Below the pieces are notes generated by a model. The model worked only from the letters and a program-made list of their open reading frames with translations. It did not search any database and was not told where the DNA came from. The translations under genes and the position numbers were made by a program. Source: Kudoa neothunni (Eukaryota > Cnidaria). From it: a DNA stretch of 64,000 nt. The stretch spans positions 310,001 through 374,000 of the forward strand of contig OZ199840.1 of assembly GCA_964304625.1 (NCBI GenBank). The letters run 5' to 3'. Position 1 is the stretch's first letter, and each line of letters starts with the position of its first letter. Positions 1 through 10,830 of this stretch are shown here, in pieces.

Positions 1-558
1 ATTGCTTCCTACAAATATAGGACCCATCATTTTTTGACAAACAAACTAGGAGAACCAATTTTCCATCGTGAGAGTTTAAGCGCTCTGAGTGAATTCCACA
101 GATATATTTCATTCAATCAAGTAAAGGGTACTCTGAAACCGATACACAGTAGTCTATATATACATATGGATCGATTTAATAGTCTTTTCTCAATGATATT
201 AAAATAAATTAAGGCCAAGATCTGTTTTAATGATAAATGCTACTCTTTAAAAATTCCCCATTTCTGACAAAAATATTTTTTTTTTGCGAATGCTGAAAAG
301 AACATGCATGAATTGTATTTATTATTGTGATTGATCATATAAATATCTGATAAGCATTTATAATACTTTTTAAACTTTAGCTAGAGTTTTAGATTTTTTA
401 ACAAGTTGATAAATTTTTTTAAAATTATTTTTCGATAAAAACAAGTCTTGTAATAACATAAGATCTATATTAACTAATGAAAACTCCATTTTTGAAACCG
501 ATTCGCGATTTCTTTTGATAGTCCCCGATAAACCACCCAACTTGCAATTTAGCTACCA

Positions 559-798
559 TTACAGTTCGATTCCATTATTTTTTTCTATGTATGCGTTCGG
601 ATCAGTTGATATATCTCTGTTCATTATTAGTTCGCCATGATGTCTTCGTCCATCAGTCGCAATAACAAACGTGAATGCAGTAAATAACAAACAGTAGATC
701 ACTAACTTAAAAGCTAACAAGGTTAACCCCCCGCCGAGTAAACTCCGTCCTCTGAATAGCCAAAACAAATGATTAACGACATTCACGATAATTATCAC
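559..798 (-). CDS. Hypothetical small membrane-type ORF, possibly an exon
   Basis: An open frame of 79 codons with a strongly hydrophobic stretch in the middle (about residues 26-46, containing KLVIYCLLFTAFTFVIA) followed by a hydrophilic tail. I do not recognise it. In copy B (about 42914-43150) the same stretch is conserved, but single-base differences in a G run and an A run disturb the frame. This argues against a working gene in both copies, unless the changes are sequencing errors. It may be a leftover exon of a larger gene. No splice signals or neighbouring exons were found that settle this. Confidence 0.25.
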   Translation of the reverse strand: MIIIVNVVNHLFWLFRGRSLLGGGLTLLAFKLVIYCLLFTAFTFVIATDGRRHHGELIMNRDISTDPNAYIEKNNGIEL

Positions 799-1622
799 AC
801 GCCGTACTCAGATGAAATCTAATTTTTTAATCTGTTAGATTATTGTTTATAATTAGAGACCGTAATTTTCGACGACTATTTTTAAAAAAGTTGACGATTA
901 TTTTAAACTAGCGCATGCGTGACATTAAACTTTGTTTATCGAGCTAAATCTCAATGAAATAAACATGAATATAATTTCCTATAAAATTTTTTCTCTTAGA
1001 ATATAACATTTAAAGTATTCCCATTCGTTTAAACGCTAGATTCACTGTATAACTTTTGAGAAAATGCTTAATTTTGATAAAATTCATTCCACGACTGTAG
1101 ATGATGGCGATGTATGCACCGAATCTTGACCCACCCTAGATAATATGAAGTATTATCGATTTGTTAATTCTCTAAAAATCTAGGTCCCATCATTTTATCG
1201 TTTCAATAAAGTGAGAATTTTGACAACTCTTGCTGTGGAATTTCTCGTTGATCGATGTTACCAAATTTTGGTATAATTTTTTTAGATCAATTCTCTAATT
1301 TTAATCTGTTTATTCGCTCATATAATTGTCAATTCGTCCGCTTTTTCCTGTCCATAATAAAACGTAAAATGACAGACAAATTATCTCGATTGTAGCCGAA
1401 CACAAAAATATTTTTAAAAAACTCGACGCTTTTCAACGTTTATCGAATTTTAATCTAACGTTACGGCCTTTATGTATAACCCATATGAGAATTATAAATG
1501 TTCCTATACTGCCCTTAGATAGTTTTACCAGTCTTAGTACATAGTTACGCGATATTTAGTGCAAAATAAAAAAAGAACGTCGCAAAAAATTGCTTCCATA
1601 CTTCTGATGACCCATGATATAG
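799..1622. other. Non-coding AT-rich stretch
   Basis: No gene or element was recognised. The sequence is AT-rich and is present in copy B at about 43150-43936 with scattered small indels. Confidence 0.6.
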
Positions 1623-1951
1623 TTAACCTTCCAAATAAAATGGAGTAGAAATCTACCCCGCGTGATGTTCGAAGTCGTTTTTTTGAACTAATAAATAAAA
1701 GATCAATGTTTAAAATTCAGTCTAATCTTGTAACCTATTTTATAGTATAAATATAAGGAATAAATAGGTGTGCCAGTTAAATACAAAAAAAATTTTATTT
1801 CAACAATACCTTCCAAGTAAAAATGGGATAGAAATCTACCCCAGCCTTTTTTTTAAAGTAGTTTGAAATATAATGTTATATAATATTTAATTAGTTTTTT
1901 ATAAATTCTATCTAGTAGATATCAAGTAATTTCAAGAAACTTTATCATTAA

Positions 1952-2005
1952 CTCACTGGGGCATATGCTCTCCTCTGGCTCACTGGGGCATATGCTCTCC
2001 TCTGG
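1952..2005. repeat. 27-bp tandem duplication inside piggyBac
   Basis: Two exact 27-bp units side by side (1952-1978 and 1979-2005), each beginning CTCACTGGGGCATATGC. Copy B has one unit at the matching place (about 44261), so this arose in copy A or was lost from B. Confidence 0.9.
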
Positions 2006-2016
2006 TTTTGTGTGTG

Positions 2017-3627
2017 ATGAGTTCGTGCGAATTCACTGAAAATTGTTCAGACTCCGACTCATCGGGCACTTATTACGGTATTTGGATGAAGAATCTTCAA
2101 ATAGATGAGATTTTTATATAAATATTCCAATCAACAATCTTATTGAAAAGAATGGGGCATTATGGGAGACTGAAGCTCCGTTATCTACTCGAACGCCAGC
2201 CGAAAACCCCTTGTATAATCGTTTCGGCATTGCAACCTTCATAAAACAGAATATTAACTCGATGGTCGATACATTTCGGACATTCTTCAATCAATAAATG
2301 TACGACCTGATTTTAAAATACACGAATCAATCTGGACCCCACATTTATGGTGATACGTATATAAACTAGACAAAATTGAACTAGATAAAATTGAACTAGA
2401 CGCGTTTATTTGTTGTTTGTTAGTGATGGGTGTCCACAAAAATAACCAAGAACCGTTAAAAGAATTGCTTAATCCTGAAGAGGGTAGAAAAGTATACCGT
2501 GATTTGTTTTCTCTCAATAGATTCTGTCAAATCATGCGTTCCCTTCATTACGATGACACAGAAACAAGAGAAATAAGGAAGGCTGCGGACTAACTTTGTC
2601 ATATACATGAGATTTGGGGAATTTGGATAGATTTATTTGCTTCAAGTTTCCGCCCATACGAGGATATTTGCATTGATGAGCAACTCGTTGCTTTTGGGGA
2701 TTGTTGTAAATTCAAACAATATATGCCAATGAAACCCCCCAAGTGTGGGTTAAAATTTCTCTTGTTAGTGGATCATCTTCTATCGACTTATGTATCCAAT
2801 ATATGTCTATATCCGGGGAAAGCGTAGTGGTGAAGCTGTAAGAGCTACAAATGCAGGCAAAGAAATCGTGTTACATTTGATAGAGCCCTTTCAAGGTTCG
2901 GGACGAAATTTGATTTGCGATAATTTTTTTACGTCTGTAGGATTGACGGATGAATTGTTGACCCAACAAATTACATTGGTGGGAAAAATGGGCTCTAATA
3001 AACGAGAGATTCCAACTTATTTGAGGCCCACTGGAGCAAACATCGTAAATTCTTCTCTTTTTGTTGTTAAAAACAAAAAGATGATATTGTGATATTTGAC
3101 AAAGAAAAACAAGCATATTTATATGCTCTGTACTTCTTCATCAAATACAAACATAGCTGATGAACCACCACATAAGCCAGAAGTTAAAACTAATAACAAC
3201 TCACTCAAGGATGGAGTTGATACCATCACGAGAATGTTGACATCCTTTATTGTAAAAAGGACCACCAGACGTTGGTCTCATGTATTTTTCAACGCGTTAG
3301 AAATCTCGTTGATCAATGCTTTCTGTATTCATAAGGAAATATTTAATTCTGCGAATCTACTGAGGAGAGATTTTGTTAAAAAATGGCCGAAGAAATGATC
3401 TCCCCATGATATCTAAGAATTGCCAATATGTGAATAATGTTCCACTAATTCGAAGAACAGGCACAATTAGTCAAACCAACCAAAATAATGGAAGATGTCA
3501 ATTGCTTGGAAGCAACGACGGCATAAAAACTGTCAATGGATGTGATGTTTTCTCTGCGTTTTCCTGTAAAAAAAACATTTTTGACATGTTTCAAGAAATA
3601 ACACCATTTTCTCGTCATATTTGTTGA
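2017..3627 (+). pseudogene. piggyBac transposase (DDE_Tnp_1_7), dead
   Basis: Pieces of a piggyBac-family transposase lie in several frames: an acidic Ser/Asp N-terminus from the ATG at 2017, a MGVHKNNQEPLKEL-like segment near 2420-2520, then at 2790-3092 the core with ICDNFFTS, GLTDELLTQQITLVG and a threonine-free NKREIPTYL block, then DEPPHKPEVKTNN and DGVDTITRM (the usual D of DGVDxxD is missing) at 3160-3240, and a cysteine-poor tail to 3627. Such enzymes normally run about 550-600 residues in one frame. Stops and frame changes occur throughout, and most are shared with copy B, so the protein was already dead before duplication. The intact TTAA ends might still be movable by an active relative; that is inference. 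Confidence 0.88.
2371..2400. repeat. 15-bp minisatellite, two units, copy A only
   Basis: Two 15-bp units reading (C/T)AAAATTGAACTAGA lie in tandem in the dead piggyBac. Copy B lacks both at the matching place (about 44645). Confidence 0.85.
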
Positions 3628-4309
3628 TTCTTGTGTAAATATTACATTTATTAGTGCGCGATAAACTGACAAAAAATATTTTGCGTTAAAAGAATATCTT
3701 CAAGTTAAACAAGTAAATTTACTGTTGATAAGACAAGCGCGTACAGTGAAAAGCACTAAGTACTTTATAATTGGCGCACGGGGCTAATAATAATGTTGCT
3801 TGAATTATTTGAAATCAATTCAATAGAATTTATTAAACTATTCGAGATTATATAACTTTATATTTAAAGCAATTTTAGCAACAAAAATGTTGGGTAGATT
3901 TCTACACCATTTTTACTTGGAAGGTGTAAATTTTCGTGTGACTCAGAGGGTTAATGTTGAAATGAACAAAAAAGTTAAGCTCTGATGTCTATGATATTGT
4001 GATATAATTAGGGTTACGAATATCTAAAAAAATTCTGCTCCAAAAAGAATAAACCTGAAAGTGTGTTCACTACTACATTCCCAGTCATTTTGTAAGTATT
4101 TATCGATACCTTCTTTCTCTTAATAGGATGGCCTTTTTCCAAAATGTTTTTTACCGCGATTAAATATTAATAATTAATTTTAAAAATATAGTATAGTATT
4201 TAATTCTTTATATGTTGTCGCATGTTTTTCTAAACGTTAGAATTAGTCGTATACATTGTTTTCGTGGTGGAATAAAATATAAAAATATAATGTGTGTAGT
4301 ATCGTTACT

Positions 4310-4990
4310 ATGAGCATTATTGCAGGCGCTAACATTAGCGCAATGGCGAATTTGAATCTTTTGGAGGGAAATGATGTGAACTCTTGGATGACCAAATTTG
4401 ATATGGTCATGCTCCATAGAAAGATTTCCAAGGAGAGATAGACGCTAGAGCTCCTTGTTTTATTGGCATCACCTGTCTTTTCAGTCATCCAGGTGACTGG
4501 TTTTGGTATTCAAACTCCATATGAAACTATAAAAGAGTTTCTAAAAGGTATATATGGAACAATCAAAGATACATTTGTGTCCCAACGAGAATTCTACACA
4601 TGTGTTCAAAATGAAACTCAGAGTTCAGTTGAGTTCGCGGAAGATATGTGAGGGAAGGAAAAGAGGCTTATCCAATGATACCTCATGTGCAGCTCGACGA
4701 AATACCAAAGAATCAATTTATTTACGGTTTAGCATCTGCAGAAACGAGGAAGAGCTTGTTGGTGACAGATCCGTCATGTTTAAACGAAACGATGGTTTTT
4801 GCTCAAAAGTTAGAATTGGCTGTAAAAAAAGTTGATATTATTGATGAAAAAAACTTGTGACTCAATTGGTATTTTTTTAAAAAGAACGATATGCTGAACA
4901 AAATATTGAGCGGATTGAAATCGTTGGAAAATAGAAAGAAACGAGATAAATGTTATAATTGTGGTAAGCTTCGTCATTGTAAACACAGCT
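4310..4990 (+). mobile_element. Retroelement gag fossil, copy A
   Basis: A retrotransposon gag-like stretch, probably of the Gypsy/Ty3 kind. A helical capsid-like part is followed near the 3' end by a CCHC zinc knuckle (C-X2-C-X4-H-X4-C) in a basic context (about 4940-4990). No reverse transcriptase, integrase or long terminal repeats were seen beside it, so it is an isolated remnant. It is broken in several places. The same remnant lies in copy B (46561-47241) and is nearly identical there, so it predates the duplication. Confidence 0.7.
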
Positions 4991-5433
4991 GCTATCAAAT
5001 TTCCAAAACAAGTATGCTCTAATAATTTGATTGATTGTTGTTTAGTTATTTGCTTTATAACATACAAAATTAATGGAAATAGAATTAATCTTACAATCTT
5101 TGCGCATGTACCATTGTTGTGGAATGAAACGCTATCATATTAATTCAGAATTATTACCTTAAAATGCTAAATAAAATAAATGATTGATATAATTTTGATT
5201 TTAAATAATAAGTATAATGTTTTCGATCATTTCTGAAGCTCTTCTTAAGCTAAAATTACTACTGGATAATTTTCAGTCTTAATCGTTATTGGTTTTTAAC
5301 AACAATAGATGTACACGATTCATTGATAATGATAGTTCGAACCCGATTAAGAATTAATGAATAAAATTATTTACGAATTACCTAACACAGCTATAATCTA
5401 CCTTTTATATTAAGAAATTAAATTAACCCGAGT
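4991..5433. promoter_or_regulatory. Upstream region of Kunitz gene A
   Basis: About 440 bp of AT-rich DNA with no ORF of note. Close to the start codon is CTTTTATATTAAG (about 5402), a possible TATA-like box some 30 bp before the ATG. It is the same in copy B. No other element was recognised. Confidence 0.35.
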
Positions 5434-6958
5434 ATGAAGTTTTACTTAACAATCTTCATCTATATTATTTTAACCTTCATACCTTTTTCTTCTCTAAATA
5501 GTAATTCAACTTTATAAAAAATTCATTCTCAATAATTTTAGAAAGTACCAAATATGAATTTAGTAATGAAAAAAATTATAGAATACCGTTAAGATTATAT
5601 CCTATAAGATATTATCTTGATAAAACGACAGCTACATGCAAAAAATTTGAGTACAGAGGAGCTGGTGGGATTAACTTCAATAATTTTGCGTCACTAGAAG
5701 AATGCAACAAAGAATGTACTCTTACACCTTATTATCTATATATATGATGAATTAGTTGAATATGACTATGCGAGCCGTGTTGATGTTTGCACAGATAGTA
5801 ATACCTCTACAGATGATCTTAGCAACAATGGGAACGAAGATTTCAACGTTTGTGAAAAAAGTCCCATCACCAGATATTATTTCAAAAAAGGCACTGGTAT
5901 TGAGGCAGGAGAATGCAAAAATTATAACTATAAGGGATGTAATGAGCCTAAATATTCGTTTCCAAGTGAAGATGCATGCAAGGGCATGTGCACAAGTAAT
6001 GTATTATTCATTTGTGGTATTTTTAATTTAAAATAGCGAAAGTATCACCCCTCCCAAAACCAAACAAGGTTGACTGCGAAGTGGGTGCGATTTTAACCTC
6101 AACTGCAACGGGTGCTCAAAGAGAAATCAAGATCGTACGCGACAGTGAAAAGTCTACATGTGTCCATGCGATAGTAGACAAAACAAATGGATTACGTGGT
6201 GTCTTCGAGTCATTTTCTCAGTGCCAAAAGAAGTGTCACGGTAATAAAAATAAATTAATTAAATAAATAAGATTAATAAATGAATTTAGTTGGTGCCGTC
6301 GCAACTAAAAGATGCGAATCTTCCCCATACCAACCAACAACTGAAGGGCACATAACAACTAAATATTATTATAATTCAAAAAATAAATTCTGTATGCAAA
6401 TGTTGGCGGTCGATATTGAAGTAGATTCAACCAAAAATTATTTCGATACTGCTGGAGAATGTATTAGTGCCTGTCCAGCTCGTATGTTTCTGTTATAACC
6501 TAAAATTATATTATTTAATTTTTAAAGTTAACGACGATCCAACAGAAACCAATTTTCCCGATATATCCCCCGTATGCAGCGAACCAAAAGAATCTGGTAA
6601 TGGAAATGAAGCAAGCACACTACCAAGATGGTACTATAATGATACACAAAAGGCGTGTAAACGATTTGCATATACTGGAATTGGTGGAAATGCGAACAAC
6701 TTCGAAAGCGAAGCTCTTTGCAATTACATTTGCATCGAAGGATTGATTGAAGTTACTTTACCCGAACTAACAACTACCCCAGCACCTACAACTGAGACTA
6801 TTACAACCTCTACAAGTGACGACGAATCTGAATCAACCTCTTCTGATACTCCTCCTGGCTCACCAGTGGCTGAAGATCTCGATAACCATGAAGATACAGC
6901 AAGTGAGCACGATCCAGCTGAAGCAGCGGAGGAAATCGAACAGCCGGATGAAGAATAA
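5434..6958 (+). CDS. Secreted protein with five degenerate Kunitz-type domains, copy A
   Basis: I read six exons: 5434-5500, 5542-5715, 5756-5995, 6037-6240, 6290-6481 and 6528-6958. All five introns are GT-AG, phase 1 and 40-49 bp long. They join to 1308 nt (435 residues). Exon 1 is a signal peptide (MKFYLTIFIYIILTFIPF). Exons 2-6 each encode one Kunitz-like domain with the usual aromatic and glycine core (RYYL, RWYYNDTQKACKRFAYTG). Cysteines are missing in pairs: domain 1 lacks Cys1 and Cys6, and domains 3-5 lack Cys2 and Cys4, the pair next to the reactive loop. Domain 2 keeps a lone Cys4. The C-terminus is a Thr/Ser/Glu-rich, mucin-like acidic tail of about 70 residues. Domain identity is firm; protease inhibition is doubtful without the Cys2-Cys4 bridge. 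It was probably a secreted protein; its partner is unknown. Confidence 0.85.
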
Positions 6959-6993
6959 CATACGATATAACCTTATGCAATTATTACATCTGA

Positions 6994-6999
6994 AATAAA
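6994..6999 (+). terminator. Polyadenylation signal AATAAA, Kunitz gene A
   Basis: A canonical AATAAA lies 36 bp after the stop codon of the Kunitz gene, in a T-rich downstream context. The same signal is at 49240-49245 in copy B. Confidence 0.6.
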
Positions 7000-7748
7000 A
7001 TATATTACAGAATATTTTTATTATTTTTATAATTTATTAGTAAACATATTATTTAATGATATATTAGTTATTATATTTATTGATAACGTTATTTTATAGT
7101 GTTAGAATAGATCTAATTATTTTATCATTAAAATATCATCCATTTAATCAAACATTTCCTTAGAAATTTTAAGCTAAATTTATATTTTGAATACGTACAT
7201 TTACTTTTTTATAATTCTTTGCAAAAAAGCCAGAAATGCTATAATGGAACTAATTTTATCAAATAATTACTAAAAAATAATTTCTTAATTTATAAAAATT
7301 TATTTTGTATCCAATTATAAAAAACAAATTTCAATTATGTGTCGCCTTAATAATAATGAATAATCAAATTTGGCAGGGCACCTAGTTGACGCATGAGTTA
7401 TAAAAGGTTGTACAATACCCTAGTTATTAGAATTTTCAACTTAATAATATAACTGCCTTATTATCATTAAAAGCTTATTTGTTTGAAATAACAAATTTGT
7501 CGTTACCTATAAGTGCGTCAGAAATATACTGAGATTATATTTTTTAAGGTATATTTTCAGCTGCATCATAGTTACTTCTTATACTACATCGACTATTTTA
7601 AGCGGTGGTTTATTATTGTCAATTTATTGCGAAAAAGATGAATAATTAATCTAATGTCTTGAAAGGAGGAGAATTTTTAATTCTGACAAAATCTAAAATA
7701 AGGAGTAAAATCAATTTATTGGATTTTCTCATTTTAAAATTATTATAG
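7000..7748. other. Intergenic AT-rich stretch
   Basis: No gene or element was recognised. The stretch is conserved in copy B (49246-49995). Confidence 0.6.
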
Positions 7749-8551
7749 CTATTGATCGATTCAATTCTACTCTACATTTGGTATTTATAGCGAATGATTA
7801 TTCATGCAGAGTAGTCGTCAAACTTGATTCTTGTGAATCCGGAAGTTCAGTGTCAATTTTAGCGAAGATTCTTAGCCACGCTTCAATCATAGACATTGAG
7901 TTATACGAGAAGTTACCCTTGGACGAAGTTGAGTCTACCTCTTTTTATATATCTGCAGTATCAAAAGACACCAATATTGAAAAAGGAAAAAAATTGAATA
8001 TGATTGACTATAATAATTCCAAATACAAATAAGGCTATTATGAAGAGCCGTTATCTTTTCCTGGCGACGGATTCGGTCGTAAGGATTGTATAGCATATAA
8101 AACAGTCAAAAATTATAACCTTCTTGATTGTAATGTTGATTCCGAATAAATTGTAGAAAATAAACCCGACTATAATTAAAACTTGATTTATGTTACTGTA
8201 GATGGTTGTGTGATTTGTTGGAATAGTATATATAATAAAAACAAGAATATAATTATCGACACTTTGGACACCACCTCAACATCAGTTTATTTCTGCAGAA
8301 AAAGTGTAGATTCGCCTCAATCGTTATGGTTAGTAATTGGGACTAACGATGGCAGCATACGCTTCTTTTATATTGATGATATAACAAGAACAACTGAAAG
8401 ATTCGATCAATCGGTTGTCACCCCCAGAACTGCTAGACATGAAGGGCGTGTATTTGGGCTGGTATATCACGCTGTTGAAGCATGCCCACATCGATTACAT
8501 TATTGTGCAAGTGTTGGAGAGAATCGTTCTTATAATATGGAAACAATGTGA
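7749..8551 (+). pseudogene. WD-repeat protein remnant, copy A
   Basis: Two coding stretches (7749-8032 and 8183-8551) in a diverged beta-propeller style. The second contains YVTVDGCVICWN, then WLVIGTNDGSIRFFYID, then HEGRVFGLVYH and YCASVGENR, the spacing expected of WD repeats. WDR6/Trm734-type proteins came to mind from the GH-xx-RV and SVGED-like pieces, but I would not assign it. The first stretch starts after a possible splice acceptor (TATTATAG) and carries LASILSHAS-like propeller spacing. In-frame stops separate the parts here, and other stops occur in copy B. It is therefore probably a partial, dead gene fragment carried by the duplication, or a gene with an exon structure I cannot resolve. 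Confidence 0.5.
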
Positions 8552-8795
8552 ACAATAGCTTACAAATAAAAAAGTCTATTTTACATTATCAGGATTGTTT
8601 TCAATGGCGATTGGGCCTCATTATGATCACAATACAAAGACAGACAACAACGGTTATTGGGTAGGTGGATATTGCGAATTTTTCGTTATGTATCATTATT
8701 TTATCGTTTTATAAGGTGCAGTTCTATGTTATAAGTCTTTAAGCTATTACGGAAACATTTTGAATTATTTATTAAAATAAATTTTTATATGCTGA

Positions 8796-8890
8796 AACTT
8801 TTTAGAGTGAATGAACTATATCTACGAAAAAATCGGCCAAAAAAAAGTCACGACATCATGCTGAATCTTGGTAGCCGGTAAGTACCCCAT
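8796..8890. repeat. Dispersed repeat of about 90 bp
   Basis: The stretch beginning GCTGAAACTTTTTAGAGTG and running through AAAGTCACGACATCATG to GGTAAGTACC matches the reverse complement of 24105-24195, upstream of the surface-gene copy at 20783-23783. It also occurs in copy B near 51040-51130. Its nature is unknown. The GTAAGT at its end could be a splice donor of an old exon. Confidence 0.55.
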
Positions 8891-8907
8891 TACCCCCAAA
8901 AATATAT

Positions 8908-9170
8908 CTAAGCAGTCAGTAAATCCTTATATTCTGTGTTGCATAAGCAGTAACACCTGGGGCTTTGTTCAAAATATTTTCTTTGCACACTTTCGATGTT
9001 TTTGGGGACTTCAGTATTCCATATTACACCATTTTTGTCGGAGTATACATCAAGGGTTTCAATATCATTATCATCAGATTCGAAAGAATTAGAAGAGTTA
9101 TCGCTATACTGTTCCACAACAACGGATTCACTGCAGTAACTTTCAGAACTATCCGAATATAATAAGGTCT
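8908..9170 (-). pseudogene. Possible piggyBac N-terminal scrap, copy A
   Basis: A minus-strand frame reads an acidic, Ser-rich stretch (EQYSDNSSNSFESDDND) followed by NGVIWNTEVPKN. This resembles the N-terminus of piggyBac-derived proteins (acidic head, then a tryptophan and proline motif). No DDE core follows. The same scrap is in copy B at 51156-51418. The call rests on composition and one motif, so it is weak. Confidence 0.35.
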
Positions 9171-9180
9171 CTGTTATGTA

Positions 9181-9552
9181 TTAGAGAAGGGACACGTATC
9201 CAAACCAACAAATAATACAAATCACTAATAAGGTCCCGGGTTCACAACCGGGCGCCGCCATATCTAATAAGGAATTATAACAAACACTTTGTTTGTTATT
9301 TTCCCACACACAACATTCTCGATATCCCGATGTTCGATATAGGATAGTCAACTTTTTTTTCAGATTCCTGTAACCAGCGTTGTAACCTTTTCGACGTATA
9401 TAAACTTTTACTCTAGCGCTATACCCAAAAATACGAAATAACATTCAAAAAATGCATTTTTTGTAAAATTCAGGATCTTGCTGTCGGGCAGAGGTTACTT
9501 CAAATTTTGATCGGATTAATCAGCTAAATTACACATTCGAGCATTCGGTATT
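9181..9552. other. Intergenic stretch, nothing recognised
   Basis: Open frames here are not kept in copy B and show no family resemblance. Confidence 0.5.
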
Positions 9553-10026
9553 GTGAAAGAAGGAAGAAATTTTATTACAAAATTGGAACTATTAAATATT
9601 ATGATTCAATTACCTCAACCTAAAATGCCAAAAAGTTCCTCAATAGCGCCAGAGGATACCATGAATTCTGTTATTGTGAGTTTTATTCAAATTAAAATTA
9701 GTTATCCTTCTCTGAATAGAATTGTATCTAATAAATCTGATATAATGAACTTCAATGTTGCTCTCTCAGTAAAGGAATTACAAATAAAAATACATTTAAC
9801 TTCAAATTGCGTTATATGTTTGGATTGTGCCAGAGCACCAAAAAAGGCAAATATTCTAGTGTTTTCAACACTGAGAAAGCAAAACTTTTTGCTGATGATC
9901 TTAAATCACTGGTTTAAGTGGAACAAAAGGTTTCATTAAAAATTTAAAGATTCTCTGTTTTTTAAAAATTCACTCTTCCTGGAGAAGGGGGGGGGGGGGA
10001 AGTTGACGATAATACTGTTACTGATT
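9553..10026 (+). other. Unrecognised conserved open stretch, copy A
   Basis: A plus-strand frame of 128 codons (9553-9939) contains PKMPKSSSIAPEDTMNSV and SYPSLNRIVSNKSDIMNF. Copy B has the same stretch at about 51829-52267, but indels shift the reading frame between 52104 and 52267. A run of 11 or more G at about 9990 in copy A replaces a mixed purine stretch in copy B. I do not recognise the family. The base differences between copies do not look strongly constrained, so it may be a dead gene piece. Confidence 0.25.
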
Positions 10027-10601
10027 AAGTAACTAAATTTTATAAGGTAAAAAGTAGATATGAAATATAAAACATTAAATCTCGATGAGACCGCTTTTTT
10101 CCTACGAACAATGCACTCAACGAACATATGATACAAAGAAAGAGTTGAATTAAAAGAAAATGAAACAATAAAAAATCATGAAATAGAATTATAATGTGCT
10201 TTATTTATAGGAGTAAAATTTCCACATAGTGTCATCGGTAAATTTAACGAGACAACCTGTTTTAAAGGAATTTATGAACTTTCTGTTAAATATTAACGAT
10301 CAAAAAAGTGGATGGATGTCTTCAACTATCTTCATGATATTACAAAAACTTTCGATGAAAAGTTCGTATATTATTAGATCGATGCCTTTCACTTCTTTAA
10401 TTTAATAGTACAAATAAGATAGATCTTTTTCTGGTTGCGCATGCGCAATATCGAGACCTTACTGCATATATTGCCGGATGCGCTCACATCTACAGTCGTG
10501 CGATTCGGTAGTCCCCGCAGATGATCGTCGTTGTTTTCTCTTACTTTATTTGATAGTCTGTTTAATTTTAATAAGAAGTATATAATAATTTTTACAGTCG
10601 T
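10027..10601. other. Intergenic stretch
   Basis: No gene was recognised. Copy B has a 66-bp addition at the place matching about 10446. Confidence 0.5.
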
Positions 10602-10830
10602 TTAAACCAATAAAAACGTGGAGCCTAATAGGTCCCAAAAAGCACAAAGTGTATTAAGTTTACTTATTTCCCTTATAACATTAATATTTTTATAAAATAA
10701 AATAATATCCATATGTTCCTTTTTAGAGAATACACCGGATATAAATCTTACCTGATTCCAATAAATATATAAAGTTAGTAACACAAAATGATTTGGGGTC
10801 TAATAGACCCCAAAGCGCTCGTAAGGTTAA
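10602..10830. mobile_element. 229-bp piggyBac-type MITE, copy A
   Basis: The segment runs from TTAA at 10602 to TTAA at 10827. Near the right end is the near-perfect palindrome TTTGGGGTCTA-A-TAGACCCCAAA, and the left end has a matching but worn GGAGCCTAATAGGTCCC. TTAA boundaries with hairpin-prone subterminal repeats are typical of small non-autonomous piggyBac elements. Copy B has the element at 52919-53147. Confidence 0.6.

Larger units (their letters stand above)
1623..3954 (+). mobile_element. Decayed piggyBac transposon, copy A
   Basis: A TTAA at 1623 and a TTAA at 3951 bound the element, as piggyBac target sites do. Inside the left TTAA is CCTTCCAAATAAAATGG. The reverse complement of the right end has the same block (CCTTCCAAGTAAAAATGG) about 27 bp in from its TTAA, so the ends are asymmetric. 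A related motif recurs near 1808. The coding part lies between. Copy B carries the same element at the same place, so insertion and most decay came before the duplication. Confidence 0.85.

Noticed and set aside
9181-9444. 87-codon minus-strand ORF
   Set aside because: Not kept open in copy B and no recognisable motif.
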